The notes: generated by a model not told the origin, from the letters alone. Shown: positions 21,404 through 32,023, counted from the stretch's first letter. The stretch: 64,000 bases of DNA from Helicobacter pylori (GCF_030323545.1 NZ_CP122954.1:372001-436000); one strand, 5' to 3'. Numbers and translations are program-made.

Positions 21404-22075
21404 TTACCCTCTAATGTATTGGAATTTTTTTTCTAAATAGGAACTATACAGGCTCAAACTATAGCATAAACTAAAATAAAACATTAAGATAACGCCATAA
21501 ACCACAAAGCTCGCATTGGGCATGCGTAAGAGGTTAAGCTCTATGATTTGTTGGCCCACTTTTAACAAATCAATCGCTCCAATGAGAGAGACTAAGGCTG
21601 TGGTTTTAATCATGCGCGTGAATAAATTAAGGCTTGAGGGCAATAAAGACAAAAAGCTTTGAGGGAAAATAACGTTAAAAACCACCCTTTTTGAATCCAT
21701 GCCTAAAGCCAGAGCGCTTTCTACTTGGTGTTTGCTCACGGAAGTTAAAACCCCTCTGGTTAAATCCATCATTTCAGCACCACCCCACAAGCTAAAAACA
21801 ATAACGCTCGCTAAAACGGCGCTAATATGCAAATCAAACCAGCTCGCTAACCCAAAATACACAATAAAAAGCCATGCTAAAAGCGGGATGATGCGAATGC
21901 TTTCTAAATACACACGACACGCCAAAACCATTATTTTAGAGCCAAACGCCATCAAGCTCCCCAAAAGCATTCCAACAATGATTGAAATAACCGCAGAGCT
22001 AAGAGCGATCAAAAGAGTGGTTTCAAACCCTTCTAACAAACGCTTAAGGTTGTCTAACTCTAACAAAACTCCCAT
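21404..22075 (-). CDS. glnP: Amino-acid ABC transporter permease GlnP (second)
   Basis: A 223-aa inner-membrane permease with about five helices. The EAA-type loop that contacts the ATPase is ESALALGMDSKRVVFNVIFP. It starts 1 bp after the stop of the other permease and ends 1 bp before glnQ. Two paralogous permeases probably form a heterodimer, as in other polar amino-acid importers. Matches HP1170. Confidence 0.93.
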   Translation of the reverse strand: MGVLLELDNLKRLLEGFETTLLIALSSAVISIIVGMLLGSLMAFGSKIMVLACRVYLESIRIIPLLAWLFIVYFGLASWFDLHISAVLASVIVFSLWGGAEMMDLTRGVLTSVSKHQVESALALGMDSKRVVFNVIFPQSFLSLLPSSLNLFTRMIKTTALVSLIGAIDLLKVGQQIIELNLLRMPNASFVVYGVILMFYFSLCYSLSLYSSYLEKKFQYIRG

Positions 22076-22076
22076 T

Positions 22077-22730
22077 TTAAGCCACTTTCTTTTTAAAAAA
22101 ACGCTCTAAAATCACAAACAAAACGCTTAAAGGGAGTAAAGCGATCAAATAAGTGAGGCTTAACATCAAAAGGCTTTCAGTCGTTTTATAATAAATGCCA
22201 ATAAAATCTTTCGCCACAAACATAATATCGGTTAGGGCTATCGCGCCCACCACAGAAGTTTCTTTGAGTAAAAAGATCACATTCGCCCCTATAGAAGGCA
22301 TAGAAACGCTTAAACTTTGAGGCAAAATGATGTAATACATCATTTTCAAAGGGCTAAACCCTAAACTCAAAGCGCTTTCTTTTTGAATGGAAGCTAAGCT
22401 TTTAAACCCAAGCAAAAAACTCTGACTCATATACCCCCCACCCAAAAACCCTAACGCTAAAATCGCACACTCTAAAGCGCTCAAACCGATTTCATTCAAC
22501 CCGTAATACAAAAAGAAAAGCTGGATGAGCAGGGGCGTGTTCCTAGCGATTTCGCCATAGATATAGACAATAGGGGAGATAAAGCGCGTTTTAAAATACA
22601 AAATGATCGCGCACAAAAACCCCACCAAAAGAGAGAGCAAAATCCCAAAAAAAGAAATATAAAGCGTGAGTTCTAACCCCTTAAGAAACATAGGGATGGA
22701 GTGAAACATAAAATCCCAATCTAATGCCAT
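22077..22730 (-). CDS. glnP: Amino-acid ABC transporter permease GlnP (first)
   Basis: A 217-aa permease, paralogue of the next gene. ARNTPLLIQLFFLYYGLNEIG is the family signature and KESALSLGFSPLKMMYYIILP is the EAA loop for ATPase contact. It is the first gene of the four-gene importer operon. The 180-bp upstream region is shared with divergent cstA. Matches HP1169. Confidence 0.93.
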   Translation of the reverse strand: MALDWDFMFHSIPMFLKGLELTLYISFFGILLSLLVGFLCAIILYFKTRFISPIVYIYGEIARNTPLLIQLFFLYYGLNEIGLSALECAILALGFLGGGYMSQSFLLGFKSLASIQKESALSLGFSPLKMMYYIILPQSLSVSMPSIGANVIFLLKETSVVGAIALTDIMFVAKDFIGIYYKTTESLLMLSLTYLIALLPLSVLFVILERFFKKKVA

Positions 22731-22941
22731 AACGCTATACCTTAAAATTAATGACGCTTTAAAGCATCATGTTTAAAAACGGCTCTTATTTATCCTAATT
22801 GTTAGAAGTTTGGAAAAACCAAGCCTTTATTATGGAAAGTTTATGAGCCATTCAGTCCTTATTCAAAGAAAATTTGAATTATAATAAAAAAACTGGCTGA
22901 AATTAACAATAATGGTTAAACAACCATTAAATGGAGAGAAC

Positions 22942-25005
22942 ATGCAAAAAAGTTTAGTTTCTTTGGCTTGGGTTTTTGCCGCTATTTTAGGGGCGATCTG
23001 TTTAGGGGTGTTAGCCTTACACAAGGGCGAGAGCGTTAACACGCTATGGCTTGTAGTAGCGAGCGCTTGCATTTATAGCATAGGCTATCGTTTTTATAGC
23101 CATTTTATCGCTTATAGGGTGTTAAAGCTAGATGACAACAGAGCCACGCCCGCATGCGTAAGGAATGATGGCAGGGATTTTGTGCCAACCGATAAAGCGA
23201 TCACTTTTGGGCATCATTTCGCCGCTATTGCTGGGGCTGGCCCTTTAGTAGGCCCGATACTAGCCGCTCAAATGGGTTACTTGCCCTCTATCTTATGGAT
23301 TTTGATAGGCTCGGTTTTAGGGGGTTGCGTGCATGATTTTGTGGTGCTTTTTGCTTCCATTAGGCGCGATGGCAAGTCTTTAGGCGAAATGATCAAGCTT
23401 GAAATGGGTCAATTTGTAGGCATGATCGCAAGTCTTGGTATTTTAGGGATCATGCTCATTATCATTGCGATTTTAGCGATGGTGGTGGTGAAGGCTTTAG
23501 CGCATTCGCCTTGGGGCTTTTTTACGATTGCAATGACTATTCCCATTGCGATTCTTATGGGGCTTTACATGCGGTTTTTCAGGCCTCATAAGATTTTAGA
23601 AGTTTCTGTTATTGGCTTTATCTTATTGATTATAGCGATTTATGCGGGTAAATATGTTTCTTTAGATCCTAAATTAGCGTCAATATTCACCTTTGATGCC
23701 AGTTCTTTAGCGTGGATGATCATGGGCTATGGTTTTGTGGCTTCTATCTTACCGGTATGGTTTTTACTCGCTCCACGAGATTATTTAAGCACTTTTTTAA
23801 AAATTGGCGTTATAGGGGTGTTGGTTGTGGCTATTATTTTTGTCGCTCCGCCTTTACAAATCCCTAAAATCACGCCCTTTGTAGATGGCAGTGGGCCTGT
23901 GTTTGCAGGAAGCGTGTTCCCTTTCTTGTTTATCACGGTGGCTTGCGGGACGATTAGCGGTTTTCATGCTTTAATTTCTTCAGGCACGACCCCTAAAATG
24001 CTCGCTAAAGAAAGCGACGCAAGGCTAGTGGGTTATGGTTCTATGGTGATGGAGAGCGTTGTGGCTCTTATGGCGTTGGTGTGTGCAGGGATTTTACACC
24101 CAGGGCTTTATTTCGCTATCAATTCTCCAGAAGTGAGCATCGGTAAAGATATAGCTGATGCGGCTTCAGTGATTAGCTCATGGGGGTTTAGCATCAGCGC
24201 TGAAGAAATCCGTGAGATGACCAAAAACATCGGCGAAAGCTCCATTTTGAGCCGCACCGGTGGGGCGCCCACTTTTGCGATCGGTTTAGCGATGATTGTG
24301 TATCACATTTTAGGGGATCCAAGCGTGATGGCGTTTTGGTACCATTTTGCGATTTTGTTTGAAGCTTTGTTCATTTTAACCGCTGTGGATGCTGGCACAC
24401 GAACCGCTCGTTTTATGATCCAGGATTTGCTCGGTAATGTTTATAAACCTTTGGGTAATCTTAGCTCTTATAAGGCTGGGATTTTTGCCACTCTTTTGTG
24501 TGTGGCAGGGTGGGGGTATTTCTTGTATCAAGGCACGATCGATCCTAAAGGGGGGATTTATACGCTATGGCCTTTATTTGGCGTGAGCAATCAGATGTTA
24601 GCGGGTATGGCGTTGTTGTTGGTTACGGTGGTGTTGTTTAAAATGGGGCGTTTTAAGGGGGCGATGGTAAGTGCCTTGCCGGCAGTTTTGATTTTATTTA
24701 TCACTTTTTATAGCGGTATTTTAAAAGTAATGCCAAAGAGTGATGATAGCGTGCTTAATAACGTTTCGCATGTGGCGCAAATGCAAATCATCAAAGAAAA
24801 AATGGCTACCACTACCGATGAAAAAGCGCTAAAAACGCTCCAAAAATCCTTTTTTAACCACGCTATTGATGCGATTTTGTGCGTATTTTTCATGCTTGTA
24901 GCGCTATTGGTTTTAATAGTGAGCGTTAGGATTTGCTCAAACGCTTATTTTAAAAATCAAATTTACCCGCCACTGGCTGAAACGCCCTATATCAAAGCCG
25001 CTTGA
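22942..25005 (+). CDS. cstA: Carbon starvation protein A (peptide/pyruvate transporter)
   Basis: A 687-aa integral membrane protein of the CstA family with about 16-18 helices. FGHHFAAIAGAGPLVGPILAAQ, ISGFHALISSGTTPKM and DAGTRTARFMIQD are family signatures. In relatives it imports peptides (Campylobacter) or pyruvate (E. coli CstA/BtsT), using proton symport. The frame opens at 22912, but the ATG at 22942 has GGAGAG 5-8 nt upstream and gives the normal N-terminus. It stands alone and is followed by a hairpin and IS607 copy 1. Matches HP1168. Confidence 0.93.
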   Translation: MQKSLVSLAWVFAAILGAICLGVLALHKGESVNTLWLVVASACIYSIGYRFYSHFIAYRVLKLDDNRATPACVRNDGRDFVPTDKAITFGHHFAAIAGAGPLVGPILAAQMGYLPSILWILIGSVLGGCVHDFVVLFASIRRDGKSLGEMIKLEMGQFVGMIASLGILGIMLIIIAILAMVVVKALAHSPWGFFTIAMTIPIAILMGLYMRFFRPHKILEVSVIGFILLIIAIYAGKYVSLDPKLASIFTFDASSLAWMIMGYGFVASILPVWFLLAPRDYLSTFLKIGVIGVLVVAIIFVAPPLQIPKITPFVDGSGPVFAGSVFPFLFITVACGTISGFHALISSGTTPKMLAKESDARLVGYGSMVMESVVALMALVCAGILHPGLYFAINSPEVSIGKDIADAASVISSWGFSISAEEIREMTKNIGESSILSRTGGAPTFAIGLAMIVYHILGDPSVMAFWYHFAILFEALFILTAVDAGTRTARFMIQDLLGNVYKPLGNLSSYKAGIFATLLCVAGWGYFLYQGTIDPKGGIYTLWPLFGVSNQMLAGMALLLVTVVLFKMGRFKGAMVSALPAVLILFITFYSGILKVMPKSDDSVLNNVSHVAQMQIIKEKMATTTDEKALKTLQKSFFNHAIDAILCVFFMLVALLVLIVSVRICSNAYFKNQIYPPLAETPYIKAA

Positions 25006-25009
25006 ATAA

Positions 25010-25032
25010 AAAAGGGGTTTTAACCCCCCTTT
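25010..25032 (+). terminator. Hairpin after cstA
   Basis: AAAGGGG and CCCCCTTT arms around TTTTAA lie just after the cstA stop codon. The following U tract is short. Confidence 0.55.
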
Positions 25033-25320
25033 AAATCCATAAAAAAAGTTTGACCTTGTTTGTGAAGCGTGCAAACACTAAAGACGTTTGGGATTTCTGC
25101 TTGGGTTTTTAAAAAGCTATCGCTTGCTTTTTAACAAACTCTTTATTATTTTCTAAAAAATGCTAAAAGCTCAATTTTAAAGATGGTTTAAAGATGATGG
25201 GTATTTTACTTAACGGGTATGATTTAAAAAGGGCTACAAACAGCAACTAAAATACTATAATAATCCATAAAACACTATAATTTTTGTATAGGTTATTAAG
25301 TTTTGTGTTATACTGCTCGC

Positions 25321-25925
25321 ATGAATAAAAGAATGCTATCCATCGGTCAAGCGAGTAAGCTTTTAGTGTAACTATCCAAACCTTACGCAATTGGGATAAA
25401 AAAGATTTGTTAAAACCTGATGAACTCACTAAAGGCGGTGAAAGGCGTTATAAGTTAGAAAGTTTAAGGCGTATCAATAGAAGCGTAGTCTTTAATCAAG
25501 ATGAATTAAAAACAATAGCTTATGCTAGAGTAAGCTCGCATGACCAACAAGATGATTTAATCAGACAAGTTCAAGTCTTAGAGCTTTATTGCGCTAAATG
25601 CGGCTTTAACTATGAAGTGATACAAGATTTAGGGAGTGGCATGAACTACTATAAAAAAGGCTTAACCAAGCTTTTAAATTTAATCTTAGACAATCAAGTC
25701 AAACGCCTTGTATTAACGCATAAAGACAGATTATTACGCTTTGGAGCCGAATTGGTATTCAGTATTTGTGAAGCTAAAGAAGTAGAAGTGATTATCATCA
25801 ATAAGGGCGATGAGAATGTGAGGTTTGAAGAAGAATTAGCCAAAGATGTTTTAGAAATTATAACCGTCTTTAGCGCTAGATTGTATGGCTCTAGGTCTAA
25901 AAAAAAACAAGAAGCTCTTAAATGA
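25321..25925 (+). pseudogene. tnpA: IS607 TnpA serine recombinase, frameshifted
   Basis: The ATG at 25321 reads MNKRMLSIGQASKLLV and then meets TAA at 25369. One base (a G in the family's LLGV) is missing near 25366; restoring it gives about 201 aa with the MerR-like helix-turn-helix (VTIQTLRNWDKKDLL) joined to the resolvase domain. The resolvase part is intact: YARVSSHDQ with the catalytic Ser, then the KRLVLTHKDRLLRFG segment. A TTG at 25407 could start a 172-aa form without the DNA-binding head. Two such inactivating indels in one element (see tnpB) suggest an immobile copy. Confidence 0.85.
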
Positions 25926-25948
25926 AATGCAAGAAGTAATCACTAACA

Positions 25949-27225
25949 ATGTCAGCTATCTCAATCACGCATAAAATAGCTTTAAAGCCTAACAACAAGC
26001 ATATTACTTATTTTAAAAAAGCTTTTGGGTGCGCTAGGTTAGCTTATAATTGGGGATTAGCTAAGTGGAAAGAAAACTATCAACTAGGCATTAAAACTAA
26101 CCATCTACAGCTTAAAAAAGAATTTAACGCTCTTAAAAAATCGCAATTTAATTTCGTTTATGAAGTAACTAAATACGCCACCCAACAGCCTTTTATCCAC
26201 TTAAATCTAGCCTTTAATAAGTTTTTTAAGGATTTAAAAAAAGGTTTAGTGAGTTACCCTAAATTTAAAAAGAAAAGAGAGTTTCAAGGTTCTTTTTATA
26301 TAGGGGGCGACCAAATTAAAATCATTCAAACAGCTAATACTGATTATTTAAAAATACCTAACTTACCCCCAATCAAACTCACTGAAAAACTAAGATTTCA
26401 AGGCAAAATCAATAACGCTACCATCACTCAAAAGGGCGATCATTTCTATGTTTCAATCTCTTGTGATATTGATGAGAGTGAATACAAGCGAACCCATAAA
26501 CTCCAAGAAAGTCATAATGAGCTAGGGATTGATATAGGGATTAAATCCTTTGTGAGTTTGTCTAATGGCTTAAATATCTATGCCCTAAGCCCTTAGATAA
26601 GCTTACTAGAAAGCTTGTAAGAATTAGCAGACAACTGAGTAAAAAAATCCACCCAAAAACCAAAGGGGATAAAACCAAGAAATCTAATAATTACTTAAAG
26701 CATTCTAAAAAGCTTACCCACTTGCATGAAAAAATAGCTAACATCAGACTTGATTTTTTACACAAGCTCACAAGCTCTCTTATAAGACACTCAAAGTCGT
26801 TTTGTTTAGAGAGTTTGAAAGTCAAAAACATGTTTAAAAATCACAGGTTAGCTAAATCTTTAAGCGATGTTTCTATGTCCATGTTTAACACGCTATTAAA
26901 ATATAAAGCTAAATACTCTAATAAAGAAATTTTAATAGCTGACACTTACTATCCAAGCTCTAAGACTTGTTCTAATTGTCAAAAAGTTAAACAAGATTTA
27001 AAGCTTAACGATAGGATTTATCAATGCCTAGAGTGTGGCTTTGAATTAGATAGAGATATAAACGCTGCTATCAATCTTTTAAAGCATTTAGTAGGTAGAG
27101 TTACTGCCGAATTTACGCCTATGGACTTGACGGCTCTGTTGAATGATTTGTCCAATAATCGTTTAGCAACTAGCAAGGTTGAACTAGGAATACAACAAAA
27201 ATCCCAAATTGAGAGAATTTTATAG
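25949..27225 (+). pseudogene. tnpB: IS607 TnpB (RuvC-like RNA-guided nuclease), frameshifted
   Basis: An N-terminal part (215 codons, to TAG at 26594) and a C-terminal part (through 27225) are in different frames. Adding one C in the CCCTAAGCCC stretch (26583-26592) rejoins them to about 425 aa. Catalytic RuvC residues fall on both sides: GIDIGIKSF in the first part, FCLESLKVKNM (Glu) and ELDRDINAAINLL (Asp) in the second, with a CSNC/CLEC zinc finger between. TnpB proteins are guide-RNA-directed nucleases whose guide RNA ends at the element's right end. As read, no intact nuclease is made. Confidence 0.88.
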
Positions 27226-27269
27226 CTCTTTATAGGATTTTATAGGTTTGTAGTAACGGCTTTTGCTTG

Positions 27270-27395
27270 AAAAGAAATTTTATATAATAGAGATTAGAGA
27301 AACAGCGTTAAAAGACGCTTATCCTATCATGGGAGATAGCATCAAAATGATGCCTACCATATTATAGGAGACAGCATCAAAAAGATGCTACTAGA
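27270..27395. repeat. Duplicated hairpin at hofH 3' end
   Basis: Two related blocks, GGGAGATAGCATCAAAATGATGC and AGGAGACAGCATCAAAAAGATGC in part, each form a GCATC/GATGC hairpin. The second covers the last hofH codons and stop. The first looks like a copy of that gene end. They may act as a transcription terminator for hofH on the reverse strand. Confidence 0.45.
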
Positions 27396-28792
27396 GCCGT
27401 GTATAACGCGCTCCTGTCAGAATAAAGGGCGGGGAAGTTTTTAGGCACAGGCCCGTTTTCACCCGGTTTAAAGCCTTTGTTAGTATGCACGCCATAATAC
27501 GCAAGATCCACGCTACCGCTCAAGTATTCAGTGAATTTATAACCTAAAGAGATCATCGCTCTCGCTTCCCAAGAGACTACTGAATTGGAATATTGTGTGG
27601 CGAATTTCCATGTGAATTTTTTGGCAAAATGAGTGCCGCCACAAGAAAGGAGAATGGTAGCGGCGTCTCTTTTAAGGGCTGTGCCTGTAAAACCCGCATA
27701 GACGCTGTTACTCCCCATTATCACACCGCTTGGATTCCCCATATTGCCTATCCAACCATTAGCGTTTTGAAAGACTTTATAAAAAGCGATGGAAACATTG
27801 TAATTGTTTATATCAAAGCGTTGGCGGATAATGAGATTTTGCCCGTTTTGAGTGGCAGGCGTGTCGTATCTATAGACCGGACTCCCGTTGGATTTAACGA
27901 TCATCCAAGGGTAGTAAATGGGAAAAAACCCTATGACAGCTGTATCAGAGCGAAAGCCTGTGCCGCTAAAATTGGGGTTAGAGTCCCAACCAATCTTAAC
28001 GCCCGGAGCGTTAAAGATTTGAGGCGAAAGGTAATAAAAGCCTTCTATGAGGAAACGATGAGGTTTATAGGTGAGTTGCACCGCATGCGTGCCATAAAGC
28101 ACCTTTCGCCCATGGCTATCATAACCTCCCTTATCGTTTTTAGTGAAGCCTCCGCTATAAGTGGTCCTAGCGGCAAACCAATCCATTAAAAACGAGCCGT
28201 AAGCGAACGCCCTCCCAAAAGAGCTAAACCAAGTCAAGCGCGCATGCTTGTATTGCCCAGAAACTTGAAAGCCTTGCGTTTGACCGCTTTTATAAGGCAT
28301 GGTGGAGAGATAGCGTCCGGCTTTTATTTCAAAATAATTCTTATAAGCGTATTCTAAATACGCATCGCTAAAGACATAATTGCGGACATTTTTGTTGTAT
28401 TTCATGTTCTGTGTCCCTAAATCATCGCTTTGTAAGATGTTTGTATAACCCCCCATGAACCCATCGTAATAACCAAAGAGATTGTAAGCCACAGAGCCGT
28501 CTTCAAACTTCTTCGTGCCGTCATAGAAAATAGATCCCACCATGCCCCCTATTTTGCCTTTTAGAACATGGTCTGAAACCTTTTTGGGTAACAGGCTAAA
28601 ACCAAGCCCTAAATAGCCCGCAATCGTTGCGAATTGCTGCATAGGGTAGATGCCTCTTTCTTTATTGATTTTATGCTGGTTAAAACCGATCGTGCTGGAT
28701 TGATCCACAAAGCCATTAAGCTTAGCTTCAAAACCTTGTAAAGAAGAGCTTAAAAATGCCCCAAAGAATAAAACCTGACTTGCCTTTTTCAT
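27377..28792 (-). CDS. hofH: Hof-family outer membrane protein HofH
   Basis: A 471-aa outer membrane protein. A signal peptide (MKKASQVLFFGAFLSSSLQG) precedes FEAKLNGFVDQSSTIGFN, the mature start shared by Hof proteins. The rest has alternating beta-strand segments rich in aromatic residues and ends in F (YTALVASF), as for a porin-like barrel. Start ATG at 28792 has an AGGAGG-like site (TTTAGGAGGCATGC). IS607 copy 1 lies downstream. Matches HP1167. Substrate unknown. Confidence 0.9.
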   Translation of the reverse strand: MKKASQVLFFGAFLSSSLQGFEAKLNGFVDQSSTIGFNQHKINKERGIYPMQQFATIAGYLGLGFSLLPKKVSDHVLKGKIGGMVGSIFYDGTKKFEDGSVAYNLFGYYDGFMGGYTNILQSDDLGTQNMKYNKNVRNYVFSDAYLEYAYKNYFEIKAGRYLSTMPYKSGQTQGFQVSGQYKHARLTWFSSFGRAFAYGSFLMDWFAARTTYSGGFTKNDKGGYDSHGRKVLYGTHAVQLTYKPHRFLIEGFYYLSPQIFNAPGVKIGWDSNPNFSGTGFRSDTAVIGFFPIYYPWMIVKSNGSPVYRYDTPATQNGQNLIIRQRFDINNYNVSIAFYKVFQNANGWIGNMGNPSGVIMGSNSVYAGFTGTALKRDAATILLSCGGTHFAKKFTWKFATQYSNSVVSWEARAMISLGYKFTEYLSGSVDLAYYGVHTNKGFKPGENGPVPKNFPALYSDRSALYTALVASF

Positions 28793-28880
28793 GCATGCCT
28801 CCTAAAATGAGATTGATAAATGCAAATACTTTTAAAGATAAATCTATTCTTTGATTTTTATTATTCTTAGCTTTGAAATA

Positions 28881-28886
28881 ATTATA
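28881..28886 (-). promoter_or_regulatory. -10 box of hofH with Fur-like AT motif
   Basis: TATAAT on the reverse strand lies about 90 bp before the hofH ATG, inside an AATAATTATAATAT stretch that resembles a Fur or NikR operator. The 28793-29098 interval holds only this promoter region and the pgi terminator. Confidence 0.4.
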
Positions 28887-28997
28887 ATATGTAAAATAAT
28901 GCATATGATGAGAAAGTCAAGCTTTTAAAAGCTAAAAACGATTAATTTGTGGAAAATTTACTCTCTTTAAATTCAAATGGCTAATATATGGTGCTAA

Positions 28998-29019
28998 AAT
29001 CCGTTACGAGTAACGGATT
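28998..29019 (-). terminator. Terminator hairpin after pgi
   Basis: Perfect 10-base arms AATCCGTTAC/GTAACGGATT around two central bases lie 80 bp past the pgi stop. On the reverse strand they are followed by TTAGC rather than a long U tract. A palindromic protein-binding site is an alternative. Confidence 0.5.
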
Positions 29020-29098
29020 ATTTTGAATGGATCGCTTGAGAATGGGGTTAAGCTTTGTTTTATCGTTTTTTAGGTTTTATCTGGTTATAAAACAAAGT

Positions 29099-30736
29099 CT
29101 ATTGGTTGTAATTCTTATACAATTCTATTAAGCGCTTAGTGGAGCTGTCAAAATAAGCGTTGCTTTTATGCCCTTCTAATTCTTGTAAAATCGGCACGGC
29201 TAATTCTTTCCCAAGCTCCACGCCCCATTGATCAAAGCTGTTAATATCCCAAATAACCCCTTGCACAAAGACTTTATGCTCATAAAGAGCCACTAATGCC
29301 CCAATATTGCTTGGTGAAATCTTTTCTAATAAAAGGATATTAGAAGGGCGGTTGCCAAAAAATACCCTGTGGTGGGCTAAATCTTTGGCTTCATCTTTGT
29401 CTAAGCCTTTAAAGAGCAATTCCCCAAGCGCTTCTTCATAACTCTTGCCTTTCATGAAAGCTTGCGCTTGCGCTAAAACATTGCTGAATAGAATCTCATG
29501 GTGGCCTTTAGCGTTAGGCTTTTTGTCTAAAGAAGCGATAAAATCAATGGGTATTAAATGCGTGCCTTGATGCAAGAGCTGGAAAAAGGCGTGCTGAGCG
29601 TTAATGCCCATATCGCCCCAAACAACAGGACAGGTGTCATAGGGGATGATTTCGCCTTTTTTGCTGATGCGTTTGCCATTACTTTCCATATCTAATTGCT
29701 GAATGAATTTAGGGAAATGCCTTAAATACTGATCGTAAGGAGCGATTAAATGGCTTTTGGATTTAAAAAAATTGATATACCACACGCCAATTAGCCCCAT
29801 TAAAACGGGTAAATTGCTTTCAAAAGGGGCGTTTCTAAAATGCTCATCCATCAAATACGCTCCTTTCAAAAGAGCGTTGAAATTTTTCTTCCCTAAATAG
29901 ATCATAATGGATAAGCCAATAGCCGACCACAAACTATAGCGCCCCCCTACAAAATCCCAAAATTCAAACATGTTATGCTCGTCAATGCCAAATTGTTGCA
30001 CGGCTTCTTTATTAGTGGATACCGCTACAAAGTGCTTAGCGATATGCTTTTCATCGCCGCTTCTTTCTACAAACCATTTTCTAGCGGTTAGGGCGTTGGT
30101 TAAGGTTTCTTGAGTGGAAAAAGTCTTAGAAGCCACGATAAAAAGCGTGCTGGCTGGATTGAGTTTTTCTAAAACATCTAAAATCTGTGTGCCATCCACA
30201 TTAGACACAAAATGCATTTTTAATCTCGGGTGGCCGTAGCGTTTTAGAGCGGTGCAAACCATTAAAGCGCCTAAATCTGACCCTCCAATACCGATATTGA
30301 CAATATCAGTGATCACTTGATTGGTATAGCCCAATCTTTTACCGCTTCTCACACTATCGCTAAAGGCTCGCATGCGTTTTAAAACATTTCTCACGCTTTT
30401 TAACACTTCCATGTTGTCTAGTAAAATTTCAGTGTCATTCAAGCTTCTTAAAGCGGTGTGTAAAACGGCCCTTTTTTCGGTGGTGTTGATTTTTTCGCCC
30501 TTAAACATCGCCTCAATCTTTTCTTTTAAAGAGCAGTCATCCGCTAATTCAAAAAGAAGCTTTAAAGTGGTATCGTTCAAGCGGTTTTTGGAATAGTCCA
30601 AACTCAAGCTTTCCAATTGCACGAAATAACGGCTCGCTCGCTCTTTGTCTTTGGAAAACCAATCGCGCATATGCGCTTCTTTGATTTCTTCATAATGTTT
30701 GAGTAATTTTGGATAAGTTTTTAATTGGGTTAGCAT
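29099..30736 (-). CDS. pgi: Glucose-6-phosphate isomerase
   Basis: A 545-aa cytoplasmic enzyme interconverting glucose 6-phosphate and fructose 6-phosphate. Both family signatures are present: [13 protein letters not shown] in the middle and [13 protein letters not shown] near the C-terminus; [10 protein letters not shown] is the N-terminal sugar-phosphate loop. The ATG at 30736 was chosen over the TTG just before it, because AAGGGG is 5-6 nt upstream. It is divergent from the MFS gene with 63 bp between. Matches HP1166. Confidence 0.96.
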   Translation of the reverse strand: MLTQLKTYPKLLKHYEEIKEAHMRDWFSKDKERASRYFVQLESLSLDYSKNRLNDTTLKLLFELADDCSLKEKIEAMFKGEKINTTEKRAVLHTALRSLNDTEILLDNMEVLKSVRNVLKRMRAFSDSVRSGKRLGYTNQVITDIVNIGIGGSDLGALMVCTALKRYGHPRLKMHFVSNVDGTQILDVLEKLNPASTLFIVASKTFSTQETLTNALTARKWFVERSGDEKHIAKHFVAVSTNKEAVQQFGIDEHNMFEFWDFVGGRYSLWSAIGLSIMIYLGKKNFNALLKGAYLMDEHFRNAPFESNLPVLMGLIGVWYINFFKSKSHLIAPYDQYLRHFPKFIQQLDMESNGKRISKKGEIIPYDTCPVVWGDMGINAQHAFFQLLHQGTHLIPIDFIASLDKKPNAKGHHEILFSNVLAQAQAFMKGKSYEEALGELLFKGLDKDEAKDLAHHRVFFGNRPSNILLLEKISPSNIGALVALYEHKVFVQGVIWDINSFDQWGVELGKELAVPILQELEGHKSNAYFDSSTKRLIELYKNYNQ

Positions 30737-30799
30737 CAATACCCCTTAAATAAAAAATATAACGCTCTATTATAAGCTAGTTTTAATTACAATTTTCAA

Positions 30800-31960
30800 A
30801 TGTTAAGAAAAAACATTTTAGCTTACTATGGGGCGAATTTTCTCTTAATCATCGCTCAAAGCTTGCCCCATGCGATTTTAACCCCATTGTTGCTTTCTAA
30901 AGGGCTTAGTTTGAGTGAAATCTTGCTCGTGCAAACCTTTTTTAGCTTTTGCGTGCTGGTGGCTGAATACCCAAGCGGCGTTTTAGCGGATTTGATGAGC
31001 CGAAAAAATTTATTCCTGGTTTCTAACGCCTTTTTAATCGCTAGTTTTTCGTTTGTGCTGTTTTTTGATAGTTTTATTCTCATGCTTTTAGCGTGGGGGC
31101 TGTATGGTTTGTATAGCGCATGCTCTAGCGGCACGATTGAAGCTTCACTCATCACAGACATTAAAGAAAATAAAAAGGATTTGTCTAAATTTTTAGCCAA
31201 AAACAATCAAATCGCTTATTTGGGCATGATTATAGGGAGTTCTTTGGGATCGTTTTTGTATCTCAAAGTCCATGCGATGCTGTATATCGTGGGGATTTTT
31301 TTAATCATGCTCTGTGCACTAACGATCATCATTTATTTTAAAGAAAAAGAAGAAGATTTTAAAAGCCAAAAAAGTTTGAAACTCCTTAAAGAGCAAGTCA
31401 AAGGCAGTCTTAAAGAGCTTAAAGATAACCCCAAGCTTAAAATTTTGTTAGTGGGGCATTTGATTACGCCCGTCTTTTTTATGAGCCATTTTCAAATGTG
31501 GCAAGCGTATTTTTTAAAACAAGGCGTTAAAGAGCAATACCTTTTTATATTTTATATCGCTTTTCAAGTGATTTCCATCCTCATTCATTTTTTAAAAGCC
31601 AAAAATTACAGCCAAAAAATCGCCCTAAGTTCGCTTTTGGTGTTGCTGGGCGTTAGCCCCTTGTTGCTTAGCAATATCCCTTATTGTTTCATAGGGGTGT
31701 ATGCGCTCATGGTGGCGTTTTTTGCTTACATGAGTTATTGCTTGGGGTATCAATTCTCCAAATTCGTTTCTAAAAACAACATTTCATCGCTCTCATCGCT
31801 TTTATCAAGCTGTGTGCGCGTGGTTTCTGTGTTAGTTTTATCGCTCAGTAGTTTGGAACTGCGTTACTTCTCGCCCCTAACTATCATCACCATGCATTTT
31901 GCCCTAACGCTTATCATGCTCTTTTTCTTTTTGTATAAGGCTAAGCCGTTTGATGAGTGA
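30800..31960 (+). CDS. MFS transporter (TetA(P)-like)
   Basis: A 386-aa membrane protein with 12 hydrophobic segments. AEYPSGVLADLMSRKNLFLVS matches the loop 2-3 motif of the TetA(P)/multidrug group. The reference homologue HP1165 is annotated as tetracycline-resistance-like tetA(P), but this rests on weak similarity; function as a drug exporter is not shown by sequence. Start ATG at 30800, 63 bp from pgi in the opposite direction. Confidence 0.85.
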   Translation: MLRKNILAYYGANFLLIIAQSLPHAILTPLLLSKGLSLSEILLVQTFFSFCVLVAEYPSGVLADLMSRKNLFLVSNAFLIASFSFVLFFDSFILMLLAWGLYGLYSACSSGTIEASLITDIKENKKDLSKFLAKNNQIAYLGMIIGSSLGSFLYLKVHAMLYIVGIFLIMLCALTIIIYFKEKEEDFKSQKSLKLLKEQVKGSLKELKDNPKLKILLVGHLITPVFFMSHFQMWQAYFLKQGVKEQYLFIFYIAFQVISILIHFLKAKNYSQKIALSSLLVLLGVSPLLLSNIPYCFIGVYALMVAFFAYMSYCLGYQFSKFVSKNNISSLSSLLSSCVRVVSVLVLSLSSLELRYFSPLTIITMHFALTLIMLFFFLYKAKPFDE

Positions 31961-32023
31961 TGAATATTGAACATAAAATGTAAAAAATGCCAAAAAGTAT
32001 TTTTTTAAATAAAAATATAAAAG

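Larger units (their letters stand above)
25234..27257 (+). mobile_element. IS607 copy 1 (both genes frameshifted)
   Basis: A 2,024-bp element between GG dinucleotides (25232-25233 and 27258-27259), as known for IS607, which inserts at GG and makes little or no target duplication. It encodes a serine-recombinase TnpA with a MerR-like head and a TnpB. There are no terminal inverted repeats. Its ends were set by comparing with copy 2 at 56566-58589; both copies have the same length, the same frames and the same lesions. It lies between cstA and hofH and disrupts no gene. It is more AT-rich than the neighbouring genes. Confidence 0.92.

Noticed and set aside
25360..25372. Programmed frameshifting in IS607 tnpA
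   Set aside because: No slippery heptamer is present, and the family gene is normally one frame; a one-base loss explains it better.
25247..25429. 60-codon reverse frame at the left end of IS607 (also at 56579)
   Set aside because: Overlaps the tnpA start and promoter; present only because the element is duplicated.
27593..28189. 198-codon forward frame opposite hofH
   Set aside because: Mirror frame of a real outer membrane protein gene; no start signals or recognisable protein.
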